From Paenibacillus sp. FSL K6-1330 (GTDB taxonomy: Bacteria; Bacillota; Bacilli; Paenibacillales; Paenibacillaceae): a stretch of DNA of 64,000 nt. Below are positions 8,320 to 15,700 of this stretch, one piece after another. The notes under the pieces are model-generated. The model did not search any database. It was not told where the DNA came from and was given only the letters and a program-made list of their open reading frames with translations. Each line of letters begins with the position of its first letter. Positions within the stretch are counted from its first letter, which is position 1. The translations under genes were made by a program, and so were the position numbers. The stretch is from positions 2,059,501 through 2,123,500 of the forward strand of contig NZ_CP150269.1 of NCBI RefSeq assembly GCF_037976825.1, given 5' to 3'.

Positions 8320-9456
8320 ATGACCAAACAGTACAACCTTCGTTTGAGACTGGATCTCCAAACCTTCGCGGATGATCCGATCGATTTAACACTGGAGGAA
8401 GCTCTGACTGGCGAGGATTTGTTGGTGTATTCCCGAAACCTCGAAGTATCTAATGAGTATCTTTATCCTCTGTTGTTCCCACCCCAGGAAACTGACGAAT
8501 TGACGGTCGATGTCATTAAGGACAGCGGGTCGAAGTTGCCTGTCATGGCGCAAATCGCTGAGCTGGGTACCGAGGTTGAGTACGGCTCCCGTGAGGGGCT
8601 GACTGGGAGCCGAGTAACTATCCCGAAGATCCAACGAGGCCGTTACATGGACGAGAAGTTGGTCCGTATGGCTCTTCAAGCATCGCAAAGCTATGGCTTG
8701 CGAGACGCAGAACGTAATAAGCTGCGGCAAGAGCAACTGAATGACGCGCAGTACGCCGTGGATGCAATCCAAGCGCGGAAGGAATGGATCGCTTTGACCA
8801 GCGTCTGGAGCGGCAGTGTCAATTACGTCGAAGGTAACGTTCGCGTCGAAGTTGATTACGGTTATACTCCTGCTCAAAAGCCTGTACTCACGGGCGCAGA
8901 CAAGTGGGATGATTTCGAAAATTCGAAACCTCTGGACGATATCCAAGAATGGATTGATGCATGGGCGGATTTGGGTATTTCCCTCAAACGGGCTATGACG
9001 AGCAAAAAGGTCATTACGCTGCTTCGACGTAACCTGTCGATTCGTCAACATTATCACGGCAATCCTAGTGGTAACGCACGGCCGCCTGAACTCACCCGAG
9101 CGCAACTGCAATCGGTGTTCGATGAGCTTGAGTTTCCGGCACTCGTCGCCTACGACACTCAGGCCCGAACGGAAGACCGTAAACTTACCAATGGAAAGCT
9201 TAGCTTCACAACCGTGCGGATGATGCCACAAAATCGTTTCGTGTTACTTCCTGACGGTCCGCTGGGTAATTACCTTTGGGCCAAGACGACGGAGGAAATG
9301 ATGTCCGAAATTGAATCCGTTCAAACCGGTGACATGGGCATCTATGTATTCCGTGATGTCACCAAGAATCCAATCCGCCTGCGTACAGCGGGGGTGGCTT
9401 TGTCCTTCCCGGCATTCGCCTGGGCGGATAGTGTAGTATCCGCAACGGTATATTAA
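8320..9456 (+). CDS. Major capsid protein (gpE-like)
   Basis: The 378-residue shell protein has the length, position and Val/Tyr-rich C-terminus of lambda gpE-type capsid proteins. ATG 8320 follows GGAAGGAAA; longer in-frame readings start inside the previous gene and are unlikely. The N-terminus carries LDLQTFADD, close to the LNLQLFA motif in the scaffold. A hairpin terminator follows the stop directly. No delta-domain protease gene is present. The pairing with the small decoration-like protein upstream repeats the lambda D-E order. Confidence 0.88.
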   Translation: MTKQYNLRLRLDLQTFADDPIDLTLEEALTGEDLLVYSRNLEVSNEYLYPLLFPPQETDELTVDVIKDSGSKLPVMAQIAELGTEVEYGSREGLTGSRVTIPKIQRGRYMDEKLVRMALQASQSYGLRDAERNKLRQEQLNDAQYAVDAIQARKEWIALTSVWSGSVNYVEGNVRVEVDYGYTPAQKPVLTGADKWDDFENSKPLDDIQEWIDAWADLGISLKRAMTSKKVITLLRRNLSIRQHYHGNPSGNARPPELTRAQLQSVFDELEFPALVAYDTQARTEDRKLTNGKLSFTTVRMMPQNRFVLLPDGPLGNYLWAKTTEEMMSEIESVQTGDMGIYVFRDVTKNPIRLRTAGVALSFPAFAWADSVVSATVY

Positions 9457-9480
9457 GGAGCCTTTTAGAGGGCTCCTTTT
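9457..9480 (+). terminator. Terminator or attenuator after major capsid gene
   Basis: GGAGCC (9457-9462) pairs with GGCTCC (9471-9476) and is followed by TTTT. It begins right at the capsid stop codon. Partial termination here would lower expression of the minor joining proteins relative to capsid. Confidence 0.75.
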
Positions 9481-9508
9481 CTTATTTCAAATGAAAAGGG
9501 TGATTGGA

Positions 9509-9871
9509 TTGGATATCAAACTGACAGGGGTCGTCAAATACGACGGCAAGTGGCGTCAACCCGGGGAAGTGTTACGAAAGGTGAATGACGAGGCAGCGAA
9601 GGAAGCCATTGCCGCCGAAGCTGCTGTAGAAATCGAAGCTCTACCAGATGAGCCCGATACGGAATTGCAAGAGCTCCGTGAGCGGGCGAAAGAGTTGGGG
9701 GTTCCAAATGCTGGCCGTCTCGGTGAAGCCAAGTTGAAGGAAGGCATCGCTGAGAAGGAGGCTGAAATTGAAGCTCTCCGGGAAAAAGCACTCGAACTCG
9801 AAATTGACGGAGCCTACGAAAAAGATGCAGCTACGCTTGTCAAAGAAATCGAAGCAGCCGAGAAGAAGTAG
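9509..9871 (+). CDS. Phage protein with two SAP/HeH-like helical repeats, unknown role
   Basis: The product is about 120 residues. TTG 9509 is preferred because AAAGGGTG precedes it at good distance; ATG 9491 in the same frame has no ribosome binding site and would add six residues. After a short beta start (DIKLTGVVKYDGKW) the protein turns into two similar helix-extended loop-helix units, ELRERAKELGVPNAG and ALREKALELEIDGAY. These resemble HeH/LEM or SAP-like modules found in small phage proteins. It sits between capsid and head-tail connector genes, so it may be a head or joining accessory. The function is not established. Confidence 0.65.
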   Translation: MDIKLTGVVKYDGKWRQPGEVLRKVNDEAAKEAIAAEAAVEIEALPDEPDTELQELRERAKELGVPNAGRLGEAKLKEGIAEKEAEIEALREKALELEIDGAYEKDAATLVKEIEAAEKK

Positions 9872-9880
9872 GTGATCGGT

Positions 9881-10270
9881 ATGGACCCTCAAGAAGTTGG
9901 AGCTTGGATCATGGCCAACATGCTGGATACCGACGCATGGGACCGGGCCACGGATCAAAAGCAAGCCGTTGCCGTCGTTCAAGCTGAACGTAATTTGGCT
10001 CGATGGTATCCCAAGATCAGTCCGATGGCCGTCTCGATCGTTGCGTTTCAAACGGTATGGGAGCTGCAGGGCGTCGACCCGGCACTTAAATATCAGAAAC
10101 ACAATGTTAAAACGGTATCGGATAACGGCGAATCGATCAGCTACAAGGAGGAGGAACGCCCTGACGTGGCCCCTGACGTCCGGGCCTTGCTTGGACCTAC
10201 CGCAGCAGAACTAGCCGAGAAGGAAGCCGCAGAAGTGGCGCAGCGGCAGTATGGCGGTGCATTGGTATGA
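9881..10270 (+). CDS. Head-tail connector (adaptor) protein
   Basis: This 129-residue protein follows the capsid module and precedes the head closure gene, the place of adaptor proteins that bind under the portal. The N-terminal two thirds are helical with many Ala/Gln/Trp residues, and the C-terminus is Ala/Glu rich. ATG 9881 is chosen behind AGGTGATCG; an in-frame GTG at 9872 is an alternative. The end overlaps the next gene by 4 bp. The family call rests on position and helical character. Confidence 0.65.
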   Translation: MDPQEVGAWIMANMLDTDAWDRATDQKQAVAVVQAERNLARWYPKISPMAVSIVAFQTVWELQGVDPALKYQKHNVKTVSDNGESISYKEEERPDVAPDVRALLGPTAAELAEKEAAEVAQRQYGGALV

Positions 10271-10587
10271 GTCTCTTTGGATACCCGGCGACGGTAACTC
10301 ATTGGCACGTAGGAGGCAAGGACGACTGGGGACGGCCGCAGCAGCCCATCAGCGATGTCAAAGCGGCAAAGGTGGTCGAGGAGCAACGTCTGATCCGGAA
10401 TGCCCGCGGCGAGGAGATTCAGATCGCATACGAGATTCATTTGGAAGGCCCCCAATCCGTAACCCTTGACGATTATTTCGAATACGAGAACAAGCTCGGC
10501 ATGAAGATCCGTTGCGATGTCGCTCATTTTGAAGTCAAAAAGTACCTTGGGACGGATGATGTAAAGAAGGTGATCGTCTATAGCTGA
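10267..10587 (+). CDS. Head closure / stopper-type protein
   Basis: The 106-residue beta-rich protein overlaps the connector gene by 4 bp (ATGA). Its composition (HWHVGGKDDWGRP, then alternating beta segments) fits small head-closure proteins of the SPP1 gp16 type, which plug the portal and receive the tail. The next gene is a gp10-like tail completion protein, as expected. A putative-minor-capsid assignment is the alternative. Confidence 0.65.
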   Translation: MSLFGYPATVTHWHVGGKDDWGRPQQPISDVKAAKVVEEQRLIRNARGEEIQIAYEIHLEGPQSVTLDDYFEYENKLGMKIRCDVAHFEVKKYLGTDDVKKVIVYS

Positions 10588-10627
10588 CCACCAATTATTT
10601 AGCTTTAGCCTCGAGGGGATTGACGCT

Positions 10628-11032
10628 ATGGTCGACCGATTAACGAGGATGGAGAACGACTTGGACCGGCGCCTGGAAGAAACACTTACTCGCTTGGCCT
10701 TAGATGTGATACATGATGCAAAACGTTTGGCCCCTAACCTTTCTGGCGATTTGGAGGACCAACTGATCATCGGCGAAGTCAAACGGACTATAGCTGGTAT
10801 GTACATTGATCTCGGGACGAGCCCGGCGGTTGATGATTACGCTGTGGTTCAACATGAAGGATTCCGAAAAACCAAAAGCGGTGCAATCGTGGAAATGACT
10901 CCAGGAGAGAAGACATTAAGCAAAGGGTCATACAAAGGATACATGCCAGGGAAAAAGTTTCTGGAAAACGCTCTGAAAATGAACGAAGATCTTATTTTGC
11001 AGGAATTAAAGAGCGTTCTGGAGGGAGGATAG
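10628..11032 (+). CDS. HK97 gp10-like tail completion protein
   Basis: The 134-residue protein has a helical N-terminus (about 1-45, with DAKRLAPNLSGDLEDQL) and a beta C-terminal half with VQHEGF and PGKKFLENAL. These short motifs, a proline/leucine segment preceding an HEG turn and a final PxxFL helix, are typical of the HK97 gp10/SPP1 gp17 neighbourhood. The ribosome binding site is GAGGGG, 11 nt before ATG 10628. It acts where the tail tube is closed and joined to the head. Confidence 0.78.
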   Translation: MVDRLTRMENDLDRRLEETLTRLALDVIHDAKRLAPNLSGDLEDQLIIGEVKRTIAGMYIDLGTSPAVDDYAVVQHEGFRKTKSGAIVEMTPGEKTLSKGSYKGYMPGKKFLENALKMNEDLILQELKSVLEGG

Positions 11033-11033
11033 C

Positions 11034-11441
11034 ATGCTTGCAAGCGACTTGATTGCATACCTGACGGATGCCGGATTCACCGTTTATCCGGATCCCAACT
11101 TCATCCCGGCTGAGCTGCCGGAATCGAAGCTTCCCTGCTTGTTTGTTTTCGGTACTGGCGGGTACGCAGCACATGCTTATGTGCCGACCGAGAGGCCCAC
11201 ATTTCAGGTGATCGTAAAAGGCAAATCATACAAGGCGATGCCGGGGAACATGGCGGGGGCCGAGGCTCTTGCCAAACGGCTGATCAAGCATTTGCATCGG
11301 CGGACCAATTACAATGCGGGTACCGTGCATGTTTTTTCAAGTACGGCCAACCAGTCCAGTCCTATACCTCTTGGGCTCGACGATAAGGATCGGCCTATGT
11401 ATTCAACCAATTTTGTATTTTACGTTAAGGAGGAAAATTAA
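11034..11441 (+). CDS. Tail terminator / minor capsid protein
   Basis: The 135-residue protein starts at ATG 11034 with GGAGGGAGG inside the end of the previous gene. It has an alpha/beta layout with an N-terminal helix (MLASDLIAYLTDAGF), a central strand pair and a C-terminal strand ending the gene, the usual build of tail terminators that stop tail-tube growth. It precedes the tail tube gene by 2 nt, the normal order. Confidence 0.72.
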   Translation: MLASDLIAYLTDAGFTVYPDPNFIPAELPESKLPCLFVFGTGGYAAHAYVPTERPTFQVIVKGKSYKAMPGNMAGAEALAKRLIKHLHRRTNYNAGTVHVFSSTANQSSPIPLGLDDKDRPMYSTNFVFYVKEEN

Positions 11442-11443
11442 CG

Positions 11444-11995
11444 ATGGCAGATGTGGATAAGATTTATGCAGGTCCCGGGATTTTTAAATGGGGCGTGGAT
11501 GATAAGGGTATGCTGTTGCCAGATGCCGTTATCATTGATCTGACCCAAGGAGGAATTCGTTTCTATACGGAAACCACCTACTTCGAACCGACGACCGACC
11601 AAACGGGTACAGCCCCGGTTAAGTCGTTTTCGACCGGCACGATTGGGCGGGTGGAGTTTGAAACTCCAGACACGGACTTTGATAAGGTCGTAAAATTTAA
11701 CGCTAATGCGATCAAGGTCACGGATGCGAATGATCCGGACAAGGTAAAATATCAGATCACCGGTCTGGCAGGAAAAGAGCTGCCACGTAAACGGGCCGTG
11801 ATTGAGCCACAGGGTATTACGGATCCGTCTCGGTTCATTTATATTGAGTCCTGTGGTATTAAGTTTGACGTTAACGCGCAGTTTATGTTGGATGATAACC
11901 AGAAATTCCCGATCAACGGTATGGCGTATCCTGATCTCAAAGCCACACCGAGGGGTCTGCTTTATACCTGGGGCGACATCACGGCAACGGCATAA
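11444..11995 (+). CDS. Major tail tube protein
   Basis: The 183-residue beta-rich protein should form the stacked hexamers of the non-contractile tail tube. It starts at ATG 11444 behind AAGGAGG. Length, Gly/Asp/Thr-rich composition, placement between tail terminator and the tail chaperone pair, and a terminator directly after it all match a highly expressed tail tube gene. No Ig-like C-terminal domain is present, so it is a compact version. Confidence 0.82.
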   Translation: MADVDKIYAGPGIFKWGVDDKGMLLPDAVIIDLTQGGIRFYTETTYFEPTTDQTGTAPVKSFSTGTIGRVEFETPDTDFDKVVKFNANAIKVTDANDPDKVKYQITGLAGKELPRKRAVIEPQGITDPSRFIYIESCGIKFDVNAQFMLDDNQKFPINGMAYPDLKATPRGLLYTWGDITATA

Positions 11996-12008
11996 TTCAT
12001 TCATACGC

Positions 12009-12037
12009 AAGGAGAGGGCAGAAGCCTTCTCCTTTTT
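12009..12037 (+). terminator. Terminator or attenuator after tail tube gene
   Basis: AAGGAGA at 12009-12015 pairs with TCTCCTT at 12028-12034; an inner GGC/GCC pair and a G-T pair extend the stem to 11 bp around an AGAA loop. T residues follow. It would make the abundant tube mRNA end here while letting a fraction through to the tail chaperones. Confidence 0.78.
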
Positions 12038-12066
12038 CTTATTTCCTACGAGAGGAATGATCAAGG

Positions 12067-12477
12067 ATGTTTAACCTGGGTAGCAAAAAGGATTATGTCA
12101 TGCTCGGCAGTAAGAGGGTTACGGTACCCAAACTGACCCGAAGCCGATTGAAGAAACTGACCGACCATATCGGGTCGATCGGTGATTATCTTATTAAGCT
12201 TTTCCTGACGCCTGAAAGCGACCGCGCGGTGTTCATTGTGGCCGCCGCTGACGTTTCGATAGATGAAATTTACGAACTGACTTCACTATTGAGTGACCTG
12301 CCCATGGATTACTTGGACGAGCATGCCGCATTCGGCGAATGTACCGAGTTTCTCCGACTCACTTGGGAGAAGAACGACATGAATGAAGCTCTAAAAAACT
12401 TGAACGGCCTGATTCCTCCAGTAGCACAGCAGTTCATTCAGAGCATCGTGAAACGGATGGATCGGGCCGACGTGTAG
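12067..12477 (+). CDS. Tail assembly chaperone, upstream frame (gpG-like)
   Basis: The 136-residue protein precedes the tape measure, the position of lambda gpG. These chaperones coat the tape measure while the tube grows. Residues run through helical segments (SRLKKLTDHIG, EIYELTSLLSDL) and end with a tail not needed by the frameshift product. At codons 110-111 the sequence contains the slippery heptamer A AAA AAC, so a fraction of ribosomes should shift into the downstream frame and make a longer gpGT-like protein. The ATG at 12067 follows GAGAGGAATG-type purines. Confidence 0.8.
   Translation: MFNLGSKKDYVMLGSKRVTVPKLTRSRLKKLTDHIGSIGDYLIKLFLTPESDRAVFIVAAADVSIDEIYELTSLLSDLPMDYLDEHAAFGECTEFLRLTWEKNDMNEALKNLNGLIPPVAQQFIQSIVKRMDRADV
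12393..12399 (+). promoter_or_regulatory. Programmed -1 ribosomal frameshift site, A AAA AAC
   Basis: In the upstream frame the codons read CTA AAA AAC TTG. The A AAA AAC heptamer is in the exact register for tandem -1 slippage. The -1 frame is open from 12387 (just after a TGA at 12384) to the stop at 12776, and the second frame lacks a convincing start of its own. Expected fusion: 111 residues in frame zero plus 125 in frame -1. Confidence 0.8.
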
Positions 12478-12776
12478 TCACCTATGATGATTTTGTCTTG
12501 CGCTGTTGTGCGGTACTGGGCAAGACCCAATACGAGATCGAGAACGAATATTATTTCGTGGACCTCCCACAGATGCTTATGCTGCATGATCAGGTAAGGG
12601 CAGAGCAGTTGCTGATGCAAATCGATATAGTGTCTTTTCCGCACCTCATGGACAAGGAGGCAAGGGAAAACATTATTAAGCGGATCAACAGCATGCTGCC
12701 GAAGCCGCCGGCAGAACCACCAAAGTCGGCAGAAGAACAATATCAAGCGCGGCTCGCGCGTATGAGGGGACGGTGA
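12399..12776 (+). CDS. Tail assembly chaperone, -1 frame extension (gpT-like)
   Basis: This frame lies -1 relative to the preceding gene and is read after slippage at 12393-12399, giving 125 extra residues and a fusion of about 236. The segment from 12474 onward (VVTYDDFVLRCCAVLGK) resembles the T domains of siphovirus tail chaperones, which recruit the tape measure. The only independent start would be a TTG at 12498 without a ribosome binding site, so separate translation is unlikely. The C-terminus is proline and charge rich (LPKPPAEPPKSAEEQ). It ends 4 nt before the tape measure start. Confidence 0.75.
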   Translation, partial: LERPDSSSSTAVHSEHRETDGSGRRVVTYDDFVLRCCAVLGKTQYEIENEYYFVDLPQMLMLHDQVRAEQLLMQIDIVSFPHLMDKEARENIIKRINSMLPKPPAEPPKSAEEQYQARLARMRGR

Positions 12777-12780
12777 GATT

Positions 12781-15700
12781 ATGGCTGTGGAGATTGGTGA
12801 ATTGCGTGCTCGGATGACTGCTGAAGCGCAAGGTCTTAAAGCGGAAATTAAAGCTGTTAAACAAGAAATTTCAGGGCTTGGTGATCAAGGGAAGAAAACG
12901 GCGAGTGATATCAAAAGCATGGACACAGCATTTGATAAGATCGGGGCTTCTAAAGATAAAATCGCCCAGCTCACATCTGTTCTGGATAACGTTAACGCCA
13001 AGATTGAGATCCAGCGAAAAAAGCTCAGTGAGTTGAAGCAATCTTATGAGAACGCATTTAATGACCAGAAGAAGAGTAAGCTGCAGGAACAAATCCTGAA
13101 TACTGAAGCTGCGTTAATGAGGCTGACACAAACGTCGGACCAGACTGCTCAAAAAATTTGGGAACTGGAGGATAAGGCGCAGAAAGCCGGTAGTGGTTTT
13201 AAAGCGCTGAACAATTCTTTAAAAGAGATCGGCTTGAGCTCGGGCCAGATCGACAAGATCAATAAATCAATTCAAAACGCGAATCCAGAACTGCTGGAGG
13301 AACAATTACGGCAGGTGCGAGAACAGCTTCGAATGATCGGTTTGGACGCTAAACATATTGATAAGATCGAGCAGGAGCTGAAGCAAGCGAATGCCGAGGT
13401 GCAAAACACCAAGAAGGGGATTGATGGTCTCGCTTCAGGGCTGACAGCTCTTGGTGCCGGTATGGCGACCAGGCAGCTCATTCAAACTTTTACTACACTG
13501 GCAAAGGAAGCAAGAGAGCTTGCAGATTCATATCAGGGGCTTACCGAGGTTTCCAAGGCATTACATGTCAACACGGAAAAAACAATCGGACTTGCTGAGG
13601 AACTATCGGATCGTTGGGGGCTCAGCAAGACGGCCATGAATGATACGGTAAAAACCTATCTCTCTGCCGGACTTACCTTGGAACAGACGAGGGAAATCAT
13701 GATTGCAACAGCAGATGCCGCAGTCTACAACCGAGAAGCACATCTGAGTTGGGAAGAGGCAATCAAACAAGTAGCGCGAGGAGTCAAGGGGGGCAACTCC
13801 AATCTGACAGATGCAGCCGGCATTACGACAAACCTATCCGTCATGTACAAACGGTATGCTAAGACGATTGGTACAACAGCGGCTAAACTGACTGAGGCCC
13901 AAAAGCTTCAGGCTGCGTATAACGGAATCATGGCAGAGTCTGCAATGTTTGCAGGGAATGCTGATTCTGCCATGACAGGATACACCGGCACGCAGGCAAC
14001 ATTTAACCAAACCATAGAAATGGCTCGAGTGGAATTAGGAGAAGCTTTCTTGCCTGTCTTGGGTGAGATCATGCAGCGAATTACACCGATGATCAAGGAC
14101 TTTGTCCTGTGGGCAGAAGCGAATAAAGAAGTTGTAGCTGGATTGGCCGCCGGGAGCATTGCCGTGCTTGGATTGATTACCGTCTTGGGTACCTTGGTTG
14201 TAAGCATTGTAGCTGTAACAGCAGCACTACGGGCTATGAATTTAGCCATGGGGCCAATTGGGTGGGCCATAACTGCATTGTCCTTGGTTGCTGCCGGAGT
14301 GGGGGCATACAAGCTTGCTGCAGATGCTGCATCCGAATCCGTTATGAAGTTTGCCGCTAATCAGGAACAGTTGAATCAAAAACTCTCCCAGTCACCAGCC
14401 AACCGGACGGCCGAGGATGTCAAAAAGCTTCAGGGCGATATTGAGACCTTGAACGAAATACTCGAAAGGCGTAAGGAATTAGAAGAGACGCTTGAAGGGA
14501 TGCGCAGCAAACATGGATCCTACATCGAGCATGGTACCGGTTTTGCACCTCTGGAAGTCAAGAAAACGGTGGATGAGTTCGAGAAGCTTAATAAGCAACT
14601 GAAAGAGATGGATTTCAGCAATGCAGAAGAGGCTGGTACTGCTCTTAAAAATATGAGAGAAGAGGTTGAAAAGTCGACGCCTGCATTGATTGATATGGCC
14701 AAAGCGGAGTTGCAAGACGTTGCTGCGAAGAATAGCAAGATTCTCGAAATGGAGAAAACGCTGAAACGCTACAAAGAGCTCAATTCCGTTCAAAAGCTGG
14801 ATGAGGCTCAGAAGCAAGAACTAGTTACGGTCACCAACACACTCGCGAAACAATATCCTGGCCTGCAGGCGCATATGGACAAGGAAGGGCGACTTCGGAT
14901 CGAAAACATTGGTTACGTTGAAGATCAGATCAGTGTTGAGAGGAACATGATCACGGCTTCGGTCGAGTCTGCTAAGGCTCAGATTACCAACCTTAAGGAA
15001 ACAACCAAAGCACAAAAAGCAGCTGTGGAAGCCCAAATCAAGAACTACCAAGCCTTGGCACGTGTGATGGCTTCGATTTCTGGCAAGGCGTTGGATATTG
15101 GAATGACCGAAGGTAAAGGATCTTTGGCGCGCGTTGGTGGAATGGTTGGCGGCATCGTTAGCGCTGGTGTTCAAGCTCAAGCTAATGCGGCTGCAGCCAA
15201 GATGGCAGAGGAGCAAAACAGATTCGCTGCGGCGGAACTGGAAGCGGATAGAGCCCTTGATAACCTCACAAGCGGCAATCTCGACGCTTTTGCATACAAA
15301 CCGCGTGATCTTGGTGGTGGGGCCGATGATGATGAGAAAAAGAAAAAGAAAAAGAAAAAAAAGAAAGAGAAAAAGGGCAAGTCTGCAGCTGAACTTGCCA
15401 AGGAACAACGCCAGGCTGCTTATGACGCTGACATGGCAACGGCCCGTTATAACGCGGAGTATTATGACCAGACACCTGAGCAACAATTGAAAGCTTTGAA
15501 GAAGATACAGGCTAATCACAAACAACACCTCAAAGAAACTATAGCGGATCAGCGGGAATTGAATCTGCAGATGAAGCGTCTGCAAGAGGATAGTGCCAAG
15601 TCGATTTACGAAGCGTCTGCTACTTGGATTGATCGCCAAGAACGGAAGATGGAAGAGTCGTATAAAAGTGAAACCCAAATAGCGCAGATGAAGGTGGAAA

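Noticed and set aside
12498..12776. Independent gene starting at TTG 12498
   Set aside because: No ribosome binding site, and the same frame is open upstream to a slippery heptamer, so a frameshift product explains it better.
15337..15390. Frameshift signal in the A-rich run of the tape measure gene
   Set aside because: The frame continues for hundreds of codons on both sides and no alternative frame is open long enough.
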